Source of the DNA: Tomocerus qinae
Lineage: Eukaryota > Arthropoda > Collembola > Entomobryomorpha > Tomoceridae
Length of the DNA: 64,000 bases
Direction: 5' to 3'
NCBI GenBank assembly: GCA_020055645.1
Contig: CM034546.1
Coordinates: forward strand, 89,156,001 to 89,220,000
The first letter of the stretch is position 1, and each line of letters opens with the position of its first letter. Below are positions 48,522 to 60,075 of the stretch, one piece after another. A program made the translations under genes and the position numbers. The notes under the pieces are model-generated. The model did no database searches. It was not told where the DNA came from and saw only the letters and a program-made list of their open reading frames with translations.

Positions 48522-51227
48522 ATTTGGAAACTCCAAAAATGGAAACTGCTCCTCCGTCTGTGTGTATAGAGATGGGTGCTAGTAGTGATCAATCAAGTGG
48601 TATCCATTTCGTAGTTTGTGAAGACAAAAGCCCATTAAATAAGTTGGTCGACTTAATGGAGCCGGAAAATTTCTTTACTGAAGATGTTCAAGTAATATAT
48701 GCGGCGGCTGCGGCAAAAATGGAATCTAAGATGGAAAATACTCATTCCAAATTACGGCTTTTGCATGCCGAAGCGATTGGGATCAGAAAAACCAAAGCAC
48801 CAAATTCTTCTGGACTGCTGCAAATTGTTTACGCGAAAACCGTCCCTAACCAAGAAATACATAATACAACAAATAAGATCCAACCTTGTGTGAAGCTGGA
48901 AAGGCCACTTTTAATAAACGCTGCAGAATTGGGAAATGCAGGAAAGCAGATAGCCGAATCTTTTCAGGATCAATCCAAGGCTAACCGGTTGAAACTTCTT
49001 CCGGTTGAAGTGTCACTGAATGGTTCGATAGCTGTTGCACAATCTGTTGTTAGCAACAATGATGAAAGTATCACAAGCCTCATAAGCCGTGTCAGAGCCC
49101 AAAGGCAGGTTAAACCTATTACCACAGGAATTGAAACTTCTAACTACGATCGACCGTTACAGGAAATACTGCAGGAATCTTTTAATTCCGTTACCAATGC
49201 TCCGATTGACAGTAAAAGGAAGGGGTGCTTCAAATCGTCCAAACCGCAAGAAGTTGCTATTACACCAGAAAAACCCAAAAAGAAAAGGAAATACAACAAA
49301 AAGAAAATACAACTTGATCATAAAATGAAAACAGAAGCGGATTCCCTTTTTCAGGACCAACAACGGGTAAGTCCGTATACACTCAAAGTCAAAGTAGATG
49401 CAAGTCAAGAGTGGAAAACTCCGTTTCCAGTTCAAGTTGAATTCCACGATGGCAACAATAACGTTTGTCTTCAGACTCAGTCCTACAGTGGCAATTATCG
49501 AATCACCAAAGGTTTAACAGACTTGGCTAAGGCTGTTGCCGATGTTAGTTGCCTTCAGGTGAGTTAATATTATGTGAAAAAGGATGCAAGGAGTTGTAAT
49601 TCTTAAGTATTAAAGAACTTTAATATACAACTTTTCAGTATTTTTTTTTAAAAAAACGTCATAAAATTATATTTCCATGCATTGTATGTGTCAGGAAATT
49701 ATTCCGGTCTCCAGTTTTCTACAATTCGATATGGTATCACCACATTTGCCAACGTATTACACCTGCTCCCCTTTACAATCTGCTCCCAGTAACACCTGCT
49801 CCCTATTATATCTGCTCCCGGTTAGACCTGCTCCCTGTTACATTAGCTCCCGGTACGAAAAATAATGAAAAACGACAGGACGAAAATCGAAGCTACAAAC
49901 CTGGGATACGACATGGGGGTGGATTGGACATGGGAATGATGACATGACATGGGACAAGGACATGATGAGACTATGGGATTCCAATTTTCAATAATGTAAC
50001 GGAAAACTTCTATCGTCTGTACACTACTGTTTACCTGTACTTGAAGTAAACTAAAATGTTAGATTAGCGAAAATCGTCATATTTTTAGGGCGTCTAATTT
50101 TTTTGCTTACTACATCCGGGAAAAATTAAACTTTTAACGCCCAGGTCGCCTAGGCGCCGGGCCTCCGGGGGCCCGCGCCCAAAGAAGAAATTCCAGTTTC
50201 GTAGCTTCGATTTTCGTTCTGTCGTTCCTCATTATTTTTCGTACCGGGAGCTAGTGTAACAGGGAGCAGGTGTCCCTGGGAGCAGATGTAATAGGGGGAG
50301 CCAATATAACGTATTTTTCTATATCTATTTCGGTTGTATATCCGATAGGGCTGAAAAGTTTGTTATATTCAAAACTGGTTTGCTTTATTATTAAAGTACC
50401 CCCTTAGGGGTGGTCGGAAGGGGTAGGGGTGAGTGGAGTTTTTTTGAGGGGTCGATATCCGTCCAAATCTGGTGGTATCTCAGTTTGCCCCGTGGGGGGA
50501 GGGTTGGAACGTGACCTCCAGGTCATGTTCGGTAAAGATCCGATGAAACATTGGGAGGTCTTGTCTAAATATTCCGAGATACAAAGGTGGCTGGTGGCTT
50601 GGGACGTGGGACCAACTTCCACACTCACCGTTTACTCCATTCCAACCGTCAGCTATTTATGTTAGATTTAGTTCTGTTAAATCATAGGTGATAATTAGCC
50701 TTAATTTGATAAGACCCACTGGTAATTAGCATCTTAGCTCTGTGCAAACTAGAAAATCAATATGAATAATTCCGATACCAAATTTTGATGATTCTAAAAT
50801 TCAGTTCTGTGCGGGCGGAACTGACAGATACAATTATCAATGATATGAATAATGGATAATATTGGTAAATCTTAATTTCACAAAGATATTCTAAATTCTA
50901 ATAATAATTTTTTTGATATGTAGAATATGAAAGATTGTGACATTCAAGCTGGCGCCATACGAAGTATAGAACTAGAAATCGAGGTAAAAAGAATCCCATT
51001 AAAAAATTGCTATATACTATACACCGTTTTATATATTACTTATCATTCATGAAAAATTGTTTCGTTCAATAAATGCTAATTTACAGCCGGAGTGTATGAA
51101 TTCTTCCTATGCGACTGACGATTGTACCAATGAAAACAAACAAGAATTGTCATCTTCATACAATATAGGATCATCAAACGCTGCAAACAGAAGAAAATCT
51201 GGGATAAAGAGATTTACCTACACGTGA
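48522..51227 (+). CDS. Unrecognised basic, probably nuclear protein
   Basis: Not recognised. Exons about 48522-49558, 50924-50983 and 51087-51227 join in phase; from the Met at 48539 this gives about 406 residues. Its content points to the nucleus: a strong Lys/Arg cluster EKPKKKRKYNKKK near residue 250, resembling an NLS or AT-hook-like tail, and a C-terminal RRKSGIKRF. Segments such as LVDLMEPENFFTEDVQVIY and SPYTLKVKVDASQEWKTPFP look folded. The acceptor at 48520-48521 and open frame upstream of the Met mean the N-terminus may extend into an earlier exon. Intron 1 (49559-50923) carries a foldback-type repeat. No function is proposed. Confidence 0.72.
49751..50313. mobile_element. Foldback-like element with cctgctccc repeats in its arms
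   Basis: The left arm (49751-49897) has five to six units of a 17-19 bp repeat of the form acctgctccctgttacatt. It then runs agctcccggtacgaaaaata and on through an aacgacaggacgaaaatcga block. The right arm (50200-50313) is its inverted copy with fewer repeat units and a few substitutions. Both outer ends carry aacgta(tt/). The centre contains a very GC-rich patch at about 50140-50185 (gcctaggcgccgggcctccg), out of place in this AT-rich region. The element lies in intron 1 of the basic protein gene. No ORF. Confidence 0.82.
50395..50665. other. Unusually GC-rich intronic patch, repeat-like
   Basis: G-rich on the plus strand (runs of g4-g7), compositionally unlike its surroundings, with open frames on both strands that have no recognisable product. 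It may be a remnant of a mobile element next to the foldback at 49751-50313. Confidence 0.35.
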
Positions 51228-53197
51228 TTAATTAAGAAACGGCTGCTAATACTCATTTTATCTTAATTTCCTGTTCTATCGATTTAAGTTATAAAAATTG
51301 TTGTGTCAACCAGTTAATACTTATTGAGTAGTTCCTGTTCCTCTACTGCTTATATAATGTTATAGGTGTAAAGATGTTGCTGGTAAGTAGTAAACTTTGT
51401 GGTAATAAATAATGCATAATATGTATTATTAAAATAACTATTTCAAGATGAATTATAATTTCACGTAAAACTGTGTTATAATATTACTATTATGAAATCT
51501 CTGCACACAATAGTTCCAACTGCTGGATTCCATTGCAAATAAATCAAGAAAATTGTGATGTCTTGATTCCTCAATGTTCGACGGTTCGACCTTCAATCAT
51601 CTAGATTGTTTTACCATAGTAGTGCAGCTGCAGTGTATAATTAAATATTATGGCCCAACTCTCAACTGGCTTAACCCAAATGAAATGTGAAGCTTTTTGA
51701 GGAAGGAACCTCTAATGTTAACATCACTTGTCTATTGTGATTCAATAATAATTACAGACGATGAATTGAAACCAAAATTGATGGGATTAAGACACAGCCA
51801 TTGAATTATGAAAGGACTTCTGATTTTGTGCTTTTGTATTGATTAGCTTTTGATGCTTAAATAGCTTACCCCAGCTTCACCAGTAATTTACTTCCATGGA
51901 TTATTTGGCGATAGCTATTAAGTATATTGTGGGTATTCAGGCTAAGGATTAAAATCGCGATGGATTATTTATTGTACCCTAAAATTAAAATACATTGTTT
52001 GAAATCCTAAAAATAATGGGATTTAATTTACAATGTAGCAATACGTTAGGGTGTTTGACAAAACTTGAGAAAACTCTTAAATATATGTATGTAGCAAAAT
52101 TATTTATACAGTCATGTCATAAACCTTGAAGTTTTATTTCTTCCGATCCGTTTCGATCAGGTTATGTACTAGAACATTAGTTCGCATTGATTTATTGATG
52201 AAGTAATATTTGATAATAAATGGGATAGCATGAAACCTTGCCGGTTCTTTCCCAACGACCACTGCGAATACTAAAGGTTAAAATTTATTATGTCATTCAT
52301 TTCATAGTCATGTAAGTTTGATCGATTTACTAAAAGCAATTTCATGTATGAATTTTACTTGCAGTATTTCTCTTATAAAGTACATTGGTTTAGTAAATAT
52401 TATATGGGAAATTGGGAATTCCAATCAACTATTATTTTTATGCAATTTCTGTGTCACTTTGCCAGATATTTTGTGTTTACTGAAATGAACCCATTTCACA
52501 GAGAAAGTTTATTAATAATACATACTATAATATATAGTATATACTAATATATAGTACAGGCATAATATTTCCATAGTCAAAGTGGAGAAATGTCTCACTC
52601 AGATATACCAACAACAGTAGTTTATAGGCTTTAAGCATTGCGAGTTTCGCCACGGAGAAAGAAGGTCTGCAATGTAAGCAATGATTAATGCTTACTGTCA
52701 GCTCTAGTGGTTAGAGTTAGATTGAAATGCAAGAAATACGTTAATACATTAATGTACAACATTTTCTACCCAAGAAAGGCAGAAACAAGGAAATTGCTTT
52801 TAGTAATCAGAAAAAAATCAGAAAGAATGTTAAAGCTACGTGCTATTAATTAAACGCAATATTATTGTGTCGTATAGTTCGTAATCGCAAAGTTCGTAAA
52901 AACCTTTAGGTACGTGTATCTAATAGCACAGTACAATTTGCCATTTACCGTTGAGTCGTTGAACGCGAAAATAAATCCGAAAATTTGCTATTCTAGGCAC
53001 TCCGACATTTCGTTAGTGTTACCCAATACATTTCCAATTCTGCAAAGTGAACGAAAATCTTAAAAAGTTTTCTAAAATTAATTTCATCCCTACATCAAAT
53101 TGGAAATTAAATCCGAAACCCTGAATTTCGGACAGTTGACAGCCTAGAAAACTGCAAGACCCTCTCAATCGCGAAAGAAAATGGTATTCAAAAGACT
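51228..53197. other. Intergenic stretch, no supported gene
   Basis: AT-rich with no domain-bearing frame; the open frame at 52344-52547 is unsupported. A six-codon upstream frame at 53180-53200 overlaps the start of the next CDS. Confidence 0.5.
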
Positions 53198-53596
53198 ATG
53201 AGTTTTGACAGCGGGGATGTCCTTCTGGGGCCTGAGGAAGAAATAAGGCACGACCACAACGAGCACCGAGCGTCTTGGGTTGTCATCGAAGAACTCGAGT
53301 CTATCCCATGTCGTTTTCGACAAAAGGAAGCCAATGGACGAAATATCTACACAATTCTCCTGTTCTGTCTATTTGGATTTCTAACAATGTTCCTAATGGT
53401 CAAATATGGATTTAATGTAACAACGAGGACTGTCACTGGACAAATAACCCTGGAGTTTAACGGAACTCATCTGATCAACAGTGAAAATCAGACAGAGACT
53501 AATCAAGTTAATAATACAATTACCCTCCTTATTCTCACTGGCAATGATAACCAAACCGTTTCAGAAATAGTCGGTGGCAGTGTCGACTTCAAATGA
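53198..53596 (+). CDS. Small single-pass membrane protein, unrecognised
   Basis: 132 residues in one exon. Residues 1-47 are hydrophilic (SFDSGDVLLGPEEE, many acidic and His residues). A transmembrane helix YTILLFCLFGFLTMFLMV spans about 51-68. The C-terminal half holds at least five N-x-S/T sites (NVT, NGT, NQT, NNT, NQT). That suggests a type II protein with a glycosylated outside domain. The start was chosen because the helix and glycosylation sites are in frame and a short upstream frame, ATG at 53180, ends in the overlapping ctATGAg. No family is recognised, and there may be more exons. Confidence 0.6.
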   Translation: MSFDSGDVLLGPEEEIRHDHNEHRASWVVIEELESIPCRFRQKEANGRNIYTILLFCLFGFLTMFLMVKYGFNVTTRTVTGQITLEFNGTHLINSENQTETNQVNNTITLLILTGNDNQTVSEIVGGSVDFK

Positions 53597-54559
53597 ACGT
53601 TGATTGCCATTTCTGTGTGAACAACCATTTACACCAAGAACTCCCATCAATTTTCTTGTCAATAAAACAGCAATGTTCGCTCTTATTCAAAAAGAATTTA
53701 CGTTAAATGTTTTCCTTTTTAGAATTTCCACTATCATAAATTCTGATTGCTGTCATTTTCTTCACATTTAAAAGCAACAATATACCATATAACAATATAA
53801 TATACATGGTACTTAGCAAATCAATTTAGAGCGGCTAACGAAAAACGCGTAAAACAATTAGTCAGATTTTAATTTAATCGATAATCGATACTGAAGTTTG
53901 TGTCTTCTTGTCCTTATACTTTATTTATTTAACACAGCAACATCTTTAATTTAATGAAATAAAATATTTCTATTGTTATCCGGTTGTGTTTACATTTCCT
54001 TCTACTTAGAGAATAAAAAAACAAATTCACTCTCGCCTCTTTCGCTTCCGTCTTTCGAATCTGAAATTTTCTGGAGTCCACCGTATGGCCTGATTATGAT
54101 TAGGAACTACTTCATTTTATCCAAGACCATGGTGAGTATTTGGGTCCTTTGGACTTGAAAGTCACGTAAGTGATGAAATAATAAAGGTTTAAAAATGAGG
54201 TTTGGCAAAATTTTAGATTAATATTATTGTTATGATGATTATAAAAAGGATTTGGAAAATTTTGAACAACAACTTAAACTAGAGAATAATAGACGTTATT
54301 TTCTGTAGTTTCACAATATGAGAGTCACAAAAAGTACTACAAGAACTACATATTTATGATATTACTGTTTAGGTAATTTCTTGCTATTTGAGACAACTAG
54401 ACAAGCCAACAATAATAGCAAGGACAACATCAATTAATAGAATATAATAAATAATAATGGTAATTCTGAGAGTAAAATAGTTTTGGTTTAGATTTAATAA
54501 ATAATATTGTGTTATAATTAAGCTCCAATAGGTTTATGCAGTGTAAAATATTGATATAT
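53597..54559. other. Convergent intergenic stretch
   Basis: 3' flanks of the small membrane protein gene (+) and HOP2 (-). The 53973-54158 frame has no support. No repeat was noted. Confidence 0.5.
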
Positions 54560-55950
54560 TTAAAATCCATCATCCTCAATACCAATTTCCTCGCGTAACG
54601 TCTTCTCTGAATGGGGATAATTCTCCATCATCGTTTTTATCATTTCTGTACCTCGACGTTTCAAACTTTGGTAACGGAGACGATTAATTTTTAGATTTTC
54701 TCTTATGGCTGCAATTTTTGCCTCGTCTGGAAGCTCAGCGACAGAAAGTTCACCTTCCTTAACCTTTAATACTTCCAGTTTCTTGCTTAGCTTTATAATT
54801 TGATAGTAAAAAATTATATAATACAAATGTAAGGTATACTCTTCCTTTTCGTACTTACGTTATACTAAAATAGTGGCTAAAAGCTACTAAGTGGAACAGG
54901 AACTTTTAGGAGTGAGCATGCACCCTTAAATTCCGAGAAAACGAGAAATTTTTTGTCAAAAAATGCTAAAAATTTGAAACATTTTCTGTGCTTCATGAAA
55001 ATCGCATATTTTATTAAACTCCTGGAATGTCTGTGGTGAAATTACCTCTTCCGATTTTTGTTTGGCATCAGCTGTAGTTAGAACAGCTGACAAGAGATTT
55101 AGTTCGGTAGTAAGGCTTTTCACTTTTGCAATTTCAGACTGAACTTGGCTTTCTAGTTGGGTCAACTTTTTGTCCATATCGCTGAGTTGCTGCGGAGTGG
55201 ATTCGGACAGAACGCTCTGGTTCACCCAATATATTTTCTGTTTTCCATACGGCTTTTCAACTACTTTTTCTTCCTATTAAAAGTTAAATGTTAAATTGAT
55301 TTCGTTTTAAAAGCTGTCGAATTGCATTAAAAATAATATACAAAATATTGCAATTGACGGCTGAATTTAGGCAGCGGGATCTTGTTGCCTCAATCGCCCC
55401 TGTTGCCTCCTCCCACGTTGTCCCTAACAGTCCCTAGTTTAGCCACTTACCTTAATAATATATTGCCCAATGCCCATGTCGCCTTCCGTCACTATTTTTT
55501 TGCCTCTTTTTTGACCTAACCTAATAAAAAATAAACTGTTTTATTGCTAAAACCTACAAACAAGCAACATGTTTTTTATTGTTAAAGCCTAAAAACAAGT
55601 AACATGTTCATTTTTAATTAGGTTAGGTCAAAAAATGGGGAATAGTGACGGGAGGCAAATTAAAAAGATAATAGGTCGTAGGTTAAGTGGCTAAACTAGA
55701 GGCAATTACGCAACGAGACCCCGCTGCCTAAAAGCCCATAATCAATAATTGACAATATACTTTAAAATTAATTTACATTAAAAATATAAAATCTCACCAC
55801 AACGAGAAAGTCAAGGGCCCTCTGTATTGCCGTTTTTCCCAATTTGTGACTGGTCTGTAAATAAACTGCCATGTCATTAAGGCTAGTTGGCTGGTTTCTG
55901 GACAGCATGAATTCGTAAACAATACCCGATTCTCCTCCCGCTTTACTCAT
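54560..55950 (-). CDS. PSMC3IP: HOP2 / PSMC3-interacting protein
   Basis: Meiotic recombination factor that, with MND1, stimulates DMC1/RAD51 strand exchange. Three exons, 55798-55950, 54981-55273 and 54560-54785, close exactly to 223 residues (human 217). The N-terminal winged helix (about 1-65) runs from SGIVYEFMLSRNQPTSLNDM through GKTAIQRALDFL to EKPYGKQKIYWVNQ, the family signature. A long coiled coil (about 75-150) follows, then EEVISPQTFQEFNKI. The C-terminal helices hold LKINRLRYQSLKRRGTEMI and end in MENYPHSEKTLREEIGIEDD, parallel to the human EGYPKSKKQFFEEVGIETD. Intron 1 contains a palindromic MITE at 55359-55736. A second copy lies 86 bp upstream of the start codon at 56037-56378, so promoter and intron both carry the same element. 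Confidence 0.96.
55359..55736. mobile_element. Palindromic MITE, copy 1 (HOP2 intron 1)
   Basis: Imperfect terminal inverted repeats of about 165 bp start ggctgaatttaggcagcggg on the left and are mirrored by ccgctgcctaaaagcc on the right. Internal landmarks are tagtttagccacttaac and ttttttgacctaacctaat, each present on both arms. It is the same family as 56037-56378. It has no coding sequence and no convincing target duplication at this copy. Confidence 0.9.
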
Positions 55951-56036
55951 ATTTGCACCGTAATCTATAAAAGTAAAATAAAACTGACAAACTTAAAACC
56001 TTTAAAGCCTTATTTCATTTTAATTTAATTTTAAAC

Positions 56037-56378
56037 GGCTGGATTTAGGCAGCGGGATCTCGTTGCCTCAATTGCCCCTGTTGCCCCCTCCCCCGATGCC
56101 CCTAGTTTAGCCACTTAACCTATTACTTTAATATATTGTCCATATTTCCTCCCGTCACAATTTCTGCCTCTTTTTTGACCTAACCTAATAAAAAATAAAC
56201 TGTTTTATTGTTAACGCCTAACAAGCAAGTAATATTATGCTTATTTTTAATTAGGTTAGGTCAAAAAAGAGGCAGAAATAGTAACGGGAAGCAAATGGCA
56301 AAGATAATAGGTTAAGCGGCTAAACTAGGGGCAACAGGAGCAATTGAGGCAACGAGATCCCTCTGTCTAAATCTAGCC
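56037..56378. mobile_element. Palindromic MITE, copy 2 (upstream of HOP2)
   Basis: 342 bp with imperfect inverted arms of about 165 bp beginning ggctggatttaggcagcggg. It is flanked by an exact 8-bp duplication ttttaaac at 56029-56036 and 56379-56386. The 8-bp duplication is compatible with hAT-type mobilisation; this is inference from length only. Confidence 0.93.
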
Positions 56379-56880
56379 TTTTAAACTTTATAAAAACTTT
56401 GGTTGAAGTAAGCCAGCCGTTGCATGAGGGTGAGGAGGGTGAGGAGTGGGAGGGTGAGGAGTGCGAGGGTGAGGAGGGTGAGGAGGGTGAGGAGGGTGAG
56501 GCGGGTGAGGTGGGTGAGGAGTGTGACAGTGAGGGTGAGGAGTACATTTTTTACATTACGTATTTGAAGATAAGAAGTTAAGTACAAAATAAAATAAAGT
56601 ACTTTTTTCGTTTTATTGCTTTGTTTTGTAGTTATTGACATTTTAGTAGCATTATGTAAAAACAAAATCTTTGAAGCAAAGCAATAAAACTAAAAAAGTA
56701 AACTTTGTGGAGTAAAATCTCGGCTCTCCAGCAGTGCTAATCTTGCACTTTTGTAGGTCCAGTATTCTAAAACTTTATTTTGATAAAAAATTAACGATTT
56801 AAAGTTTTTGTTTCTACATAGCAACATTCCCATTTGGGGTATAAATAGATAAAGGGTTTTAAAACGTATAGGCCGACCTT

Positions 56881-59728
56881 AATTGAGGAGCCGTATAAAA
56901 GAACCTGGTATATCATAATGACCTCAAATAACAAATAAAAAATAAATTATTTACTATAGCCACAATTTTAAAAATATATGCAGGGTGTCTAAAATGAAAC
57001 ATACCAGTACTCACATATCAGCGAATAATCACTAGTTGTTTTTCAAAAAACAACTGCTAAATGTTTATCCTCATCAATTGTAACTCCAATAAATACATTG
57101 TTCATTTTAAATTGTGCGCTACCAAACAATGAATGCAGCAAATTGTCTATGGCTTTTACGAACGATACCTTTTGCGGATTAGTTTAAATCTAAAAAACTT
57201 ATACTACATATTGATAAAAAATCTTACATTTATTTTCTGAAAAATTTAAAGACAAAAGTGCAATGAGTTCTCTATTGTGTTCCAGCGTCCTGATTAATCG
57301 TAATTGTCAGAGTAAGCGCAAATTAAATATCGTAAGTTGGAAAAACATTAGGGCAAAAGTACGCAGAAATCATGGCCTTCAGTACGTTGCCACAAACAGT
57401 CAACTTAAACCTGCCATTGAACCACCGGTAGAAGTAAGTTTAACTTTATAAAACAAAAATTTCACTCCTTTGTAAAAATTAAAATTTTATTATAGAAGTT
57501 ATAGCTAATATTTTTCTTGATTTATTTCAGAATAGGCTGTGCAATCTAACTTGCAGGAAACCTGGATGTGGGCAACTGGTTGACAGATTTTTCACCATTT
57601 TTAACGAGTTCTGGTCTTATGGCTCCTATGATATTCAAACGTCTATTTTAACCCGGTTAGTCAAGAAAGTTATGGTATCTCAAAGAAAGGTTGACGCAAG
57701 TCAAAGCAGAAGATGTTCATCGTACAAGTACTATTTACCCACTGAGGAAGGCATCGAGTTACAAGTTTGCCAACGTACATTTTTACGAGTGTTTGCGATT
57801 AACAGAAGCCGTTTAGAACTGCTACAATCAAAAATATCGTCGGGGGGTTGATGTTTTTTGACGACCGTGGTAGGCACGATAACAGGCCCTTAAGATTATC
57901 AGCAAACATTAAAGACTCAATGGCGTCTCATATTGATATGTTTCCAACTTATTTAAGTCACTACCAAAGACAGGTAAGCATAATCTTTCGGGTTTATTAA
58001 AAGTAAAATTAAAATGTAATTCCATTTTCCCTTCTTAATACAGCATGGCGATCCCGTAAGAAAATATTTGAGCCGTGATCTGACCCTAGCAAAAATGTTT
58101 GAGCTGTATATGGCTGGCTATGGAGTAGAAGCTGAACCGTGGTTTTGGGCCTACAAGCAAATTATTCGTGAGAAAGGACTGCAGATAGGTAGCCCGAAAA
58201 CTGACACGTGCTCAAAATGCGACGAGTTGAAAATTAACATTGATTCGTTGTTACGGCAAGGCAATCAAGAGGAGCTTGAGCAACTGTATCTGGAACGAAC
58301 AGAACACCATGCAAATGCTAAGAATGGGTACGACGATTTAAAGAGGGATATGGAACAGGGAATGCGCGATGAGTTTTATGTGTCAATATCTGTTGACATG
58401 CAAGGGGTGAAAAAATATTCCGATAATATTAATGTTCCTATTTTTTTAACAAAAAATTAATCCTACCTTTTTATATAGGTTCTTTTTAGCCCGGTTTTAA
58501 CTAATCCGGAATATTACTACATGAGAAAGTTGGGTACTCACAATCTGGCTATCGTCAACGCATTCGGATTTTCGACAATGTGCGTGTGGCATTCAACGGA
58601 AGGGAAAAAAGGCAGTTCGGAAGTTTCAAGCTGTTTATTGAAATATATACTAGAAACCTTTCAACCTCTACTACCGGAAGAAAAAAGGACACTGGTGATT
58701 TGGAGTGACCGTTCAACCGGTCAAAACAATTATCAATGTGTCCCTATTCTATTCAAATATTTGATTGAAGAAAATTACTTCACTACGGTAAAACTAAATT
58801 TGGTATTTGATATTTAGTTTTCCAAATAACTTGTTGTCAATCAAGTATTCATTTTTAATATTTTAAATGTAAAGGTGATACAGAAATTTCTGACAACCGG
58901 ACACACTTTCTTGCCCGCAGATAGAGCATTTGCTTTAATTGAGAAAACCCGAAAAAAGTCTTTGATATTTGCCCCAGACGATTACATAGAAATTATTATA
59001 AGTGCAAATAAAGAAAAACCTAACCGCATACAGAGAATGGCAAGAGAAGACTTCAAAAACTTCACTATTCTGACGCCGTATTTCTCAAAGCCCAGAACTT
59101 TGAAAGTAACCGAAGTAAAATTAATTAAACTGGAAAGGGAGGCACCGAATGTGATCTTTTCAAAGTACGAGATAGACTCAGTCGTGTGGCAGACTCATCT
59201 GGTCACTTCTCAGAGACCTATGGCTGGGTTGATATTAAATAATCTCTACCCTAATCCAATTCCTTTATCCGCGGCTTTATTAAAAGACTTAAGAACGCTA
59301 CTACGGTGGGTTCCTCAAGAGCATCGTCACAATTGGCAGTTTTTGGAAGGGTATCCAGAATTAGGTAATGCTAATGAAGAGGATTAGCACACTGCACAAC
59401 TGATGATTGAGTTTCATATTATAATATTCAGGAAATTAATTTTAGGTTTCGTTTTATGTCGTCATTTTGTATTGCTAAGTACTATTGAGTTTAAGATTTT
59501 CATAAAAGTAGCTTTTTAGAGAAAATTGTAAAGTTTCAAATGTTTATGTGCCGATATTATACTAAATTCCAAGAATAAAGTGCATTTAATGGGTATGATA
59601 CTAAATCAACTACCCTGTGCTTAAATTATTTACATTTTATCCCAGAAAATTTGGTTACCAATACTACGCACTTTAATGTCAAAATTTGAGTTTAGATATA
59701 CCAGGTTCTTTTATACGGCCCCTCAATT
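56881..59728 (+). mobile_element. Nested transposase-bearing DNA transposon
   Basis: Terminal inverted repeats of about 33 bp, aattgaggagccgtataaaa continuing gaacctggtatatc on the left, are mirrored at 59695-59728 with one mismatch. They enclose about 2.8 kb containing the transposase at 57263-59387. The extreme aatt is palindromic, so whether it belongs to the TIR or is a 4-bp target duplication cannot be decided by eye. Confidence 0.82.
57263..59387 (+). pseudogene. DDE-type transposase, DUF7869-like, one frameshift
   Basis: Five exons: 57263-57433, 57531-57973, 58044-58433, 58479-58787 and 58875-59387, over 600 residues. The N-terminal part has a CNLTC/CGQ Cys motif, EEGIELQVCQRTFLRVF, DDRGRHDNRP and FPTYLSHYQRQ. 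The middle has a DTCSKCDEL knuckle. Candidate acidic residues lie in YVSISVDMQGV, LVIWSDRSTGQNNYQC and GHTFLPADRAFALIE, the D...DxxxxQN...GHT..D..E pattern I associate with DUF7869-type transposon proteins. The reading frame breaks in exon 2 at a run of six G (57842-57847); one more G would restore it. This is either a disabling deletion or a sequence error, because the rest is clean. Naming of the superfamily is tentative. Confidence 0.8.
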
Positions 59729-60075
59729 ATTGTTTTGCTTAGTTACAAACAAAACAATTAAATTATTTTTTCAGATAACCTGCTTACATTTGTCAGGTAT
59801 CTAATAATAATTCCCTTTGTAGTACCTTGATAGATTACCCCCAGGGGATTAAGAAATTAGGGATTCTCCCCTATATAACTCTTCAAATACGTAATGTAAA
59901 AAATGTACTCCTCACCCCTACTCTCACACTCCTCACCCGCCTCAACCTCCTCAACCTCCTCACCCTCGCACTCCTCACCCTCCTCACCCTCCCACTCCTC
60001 ACCCTCATGCAACGGCTGGCTTACTTCAACCTAAACTTTTATTTTAATTAATTTTTATTTTGTAATGAAAAATGA

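Larger units (their letters stand above)
56401..60031. mobile_element. Composite foldback element with minisatellite arms, holding a nested DNA transposon
   Basis: Outer inverted repeats start ggttgaagtaagccagccgt at 56401 and end with its complement at 60031. They run through a GA-rich minisatellite (unit gagggtgag, about 120 bp per arm) and then tacattttttacattacgta and atttgaag. Near-identical 8-mers, aaaacttt at 56393-56400 and taaacttt at 60032-60039, may be the target duplication with one change. Inside lies a second pair of inverted ends at 56881-56912 and 59695-59728, which bracket the transposase gene, so the unit looks like one transposon inside another. It starts 14 bp from the target duplication of the MITE at 56037-56378. 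Confidence 0.88.

Noticed and set aside
56320-56665. Ser/Pro-, Leu/Thr- and Glu/Gly-repeat frames, also at 60055-60277 and 60775-61027
   Set aside because: Translations of the gagggtgag minisatellites in transposon arms; no exon context.
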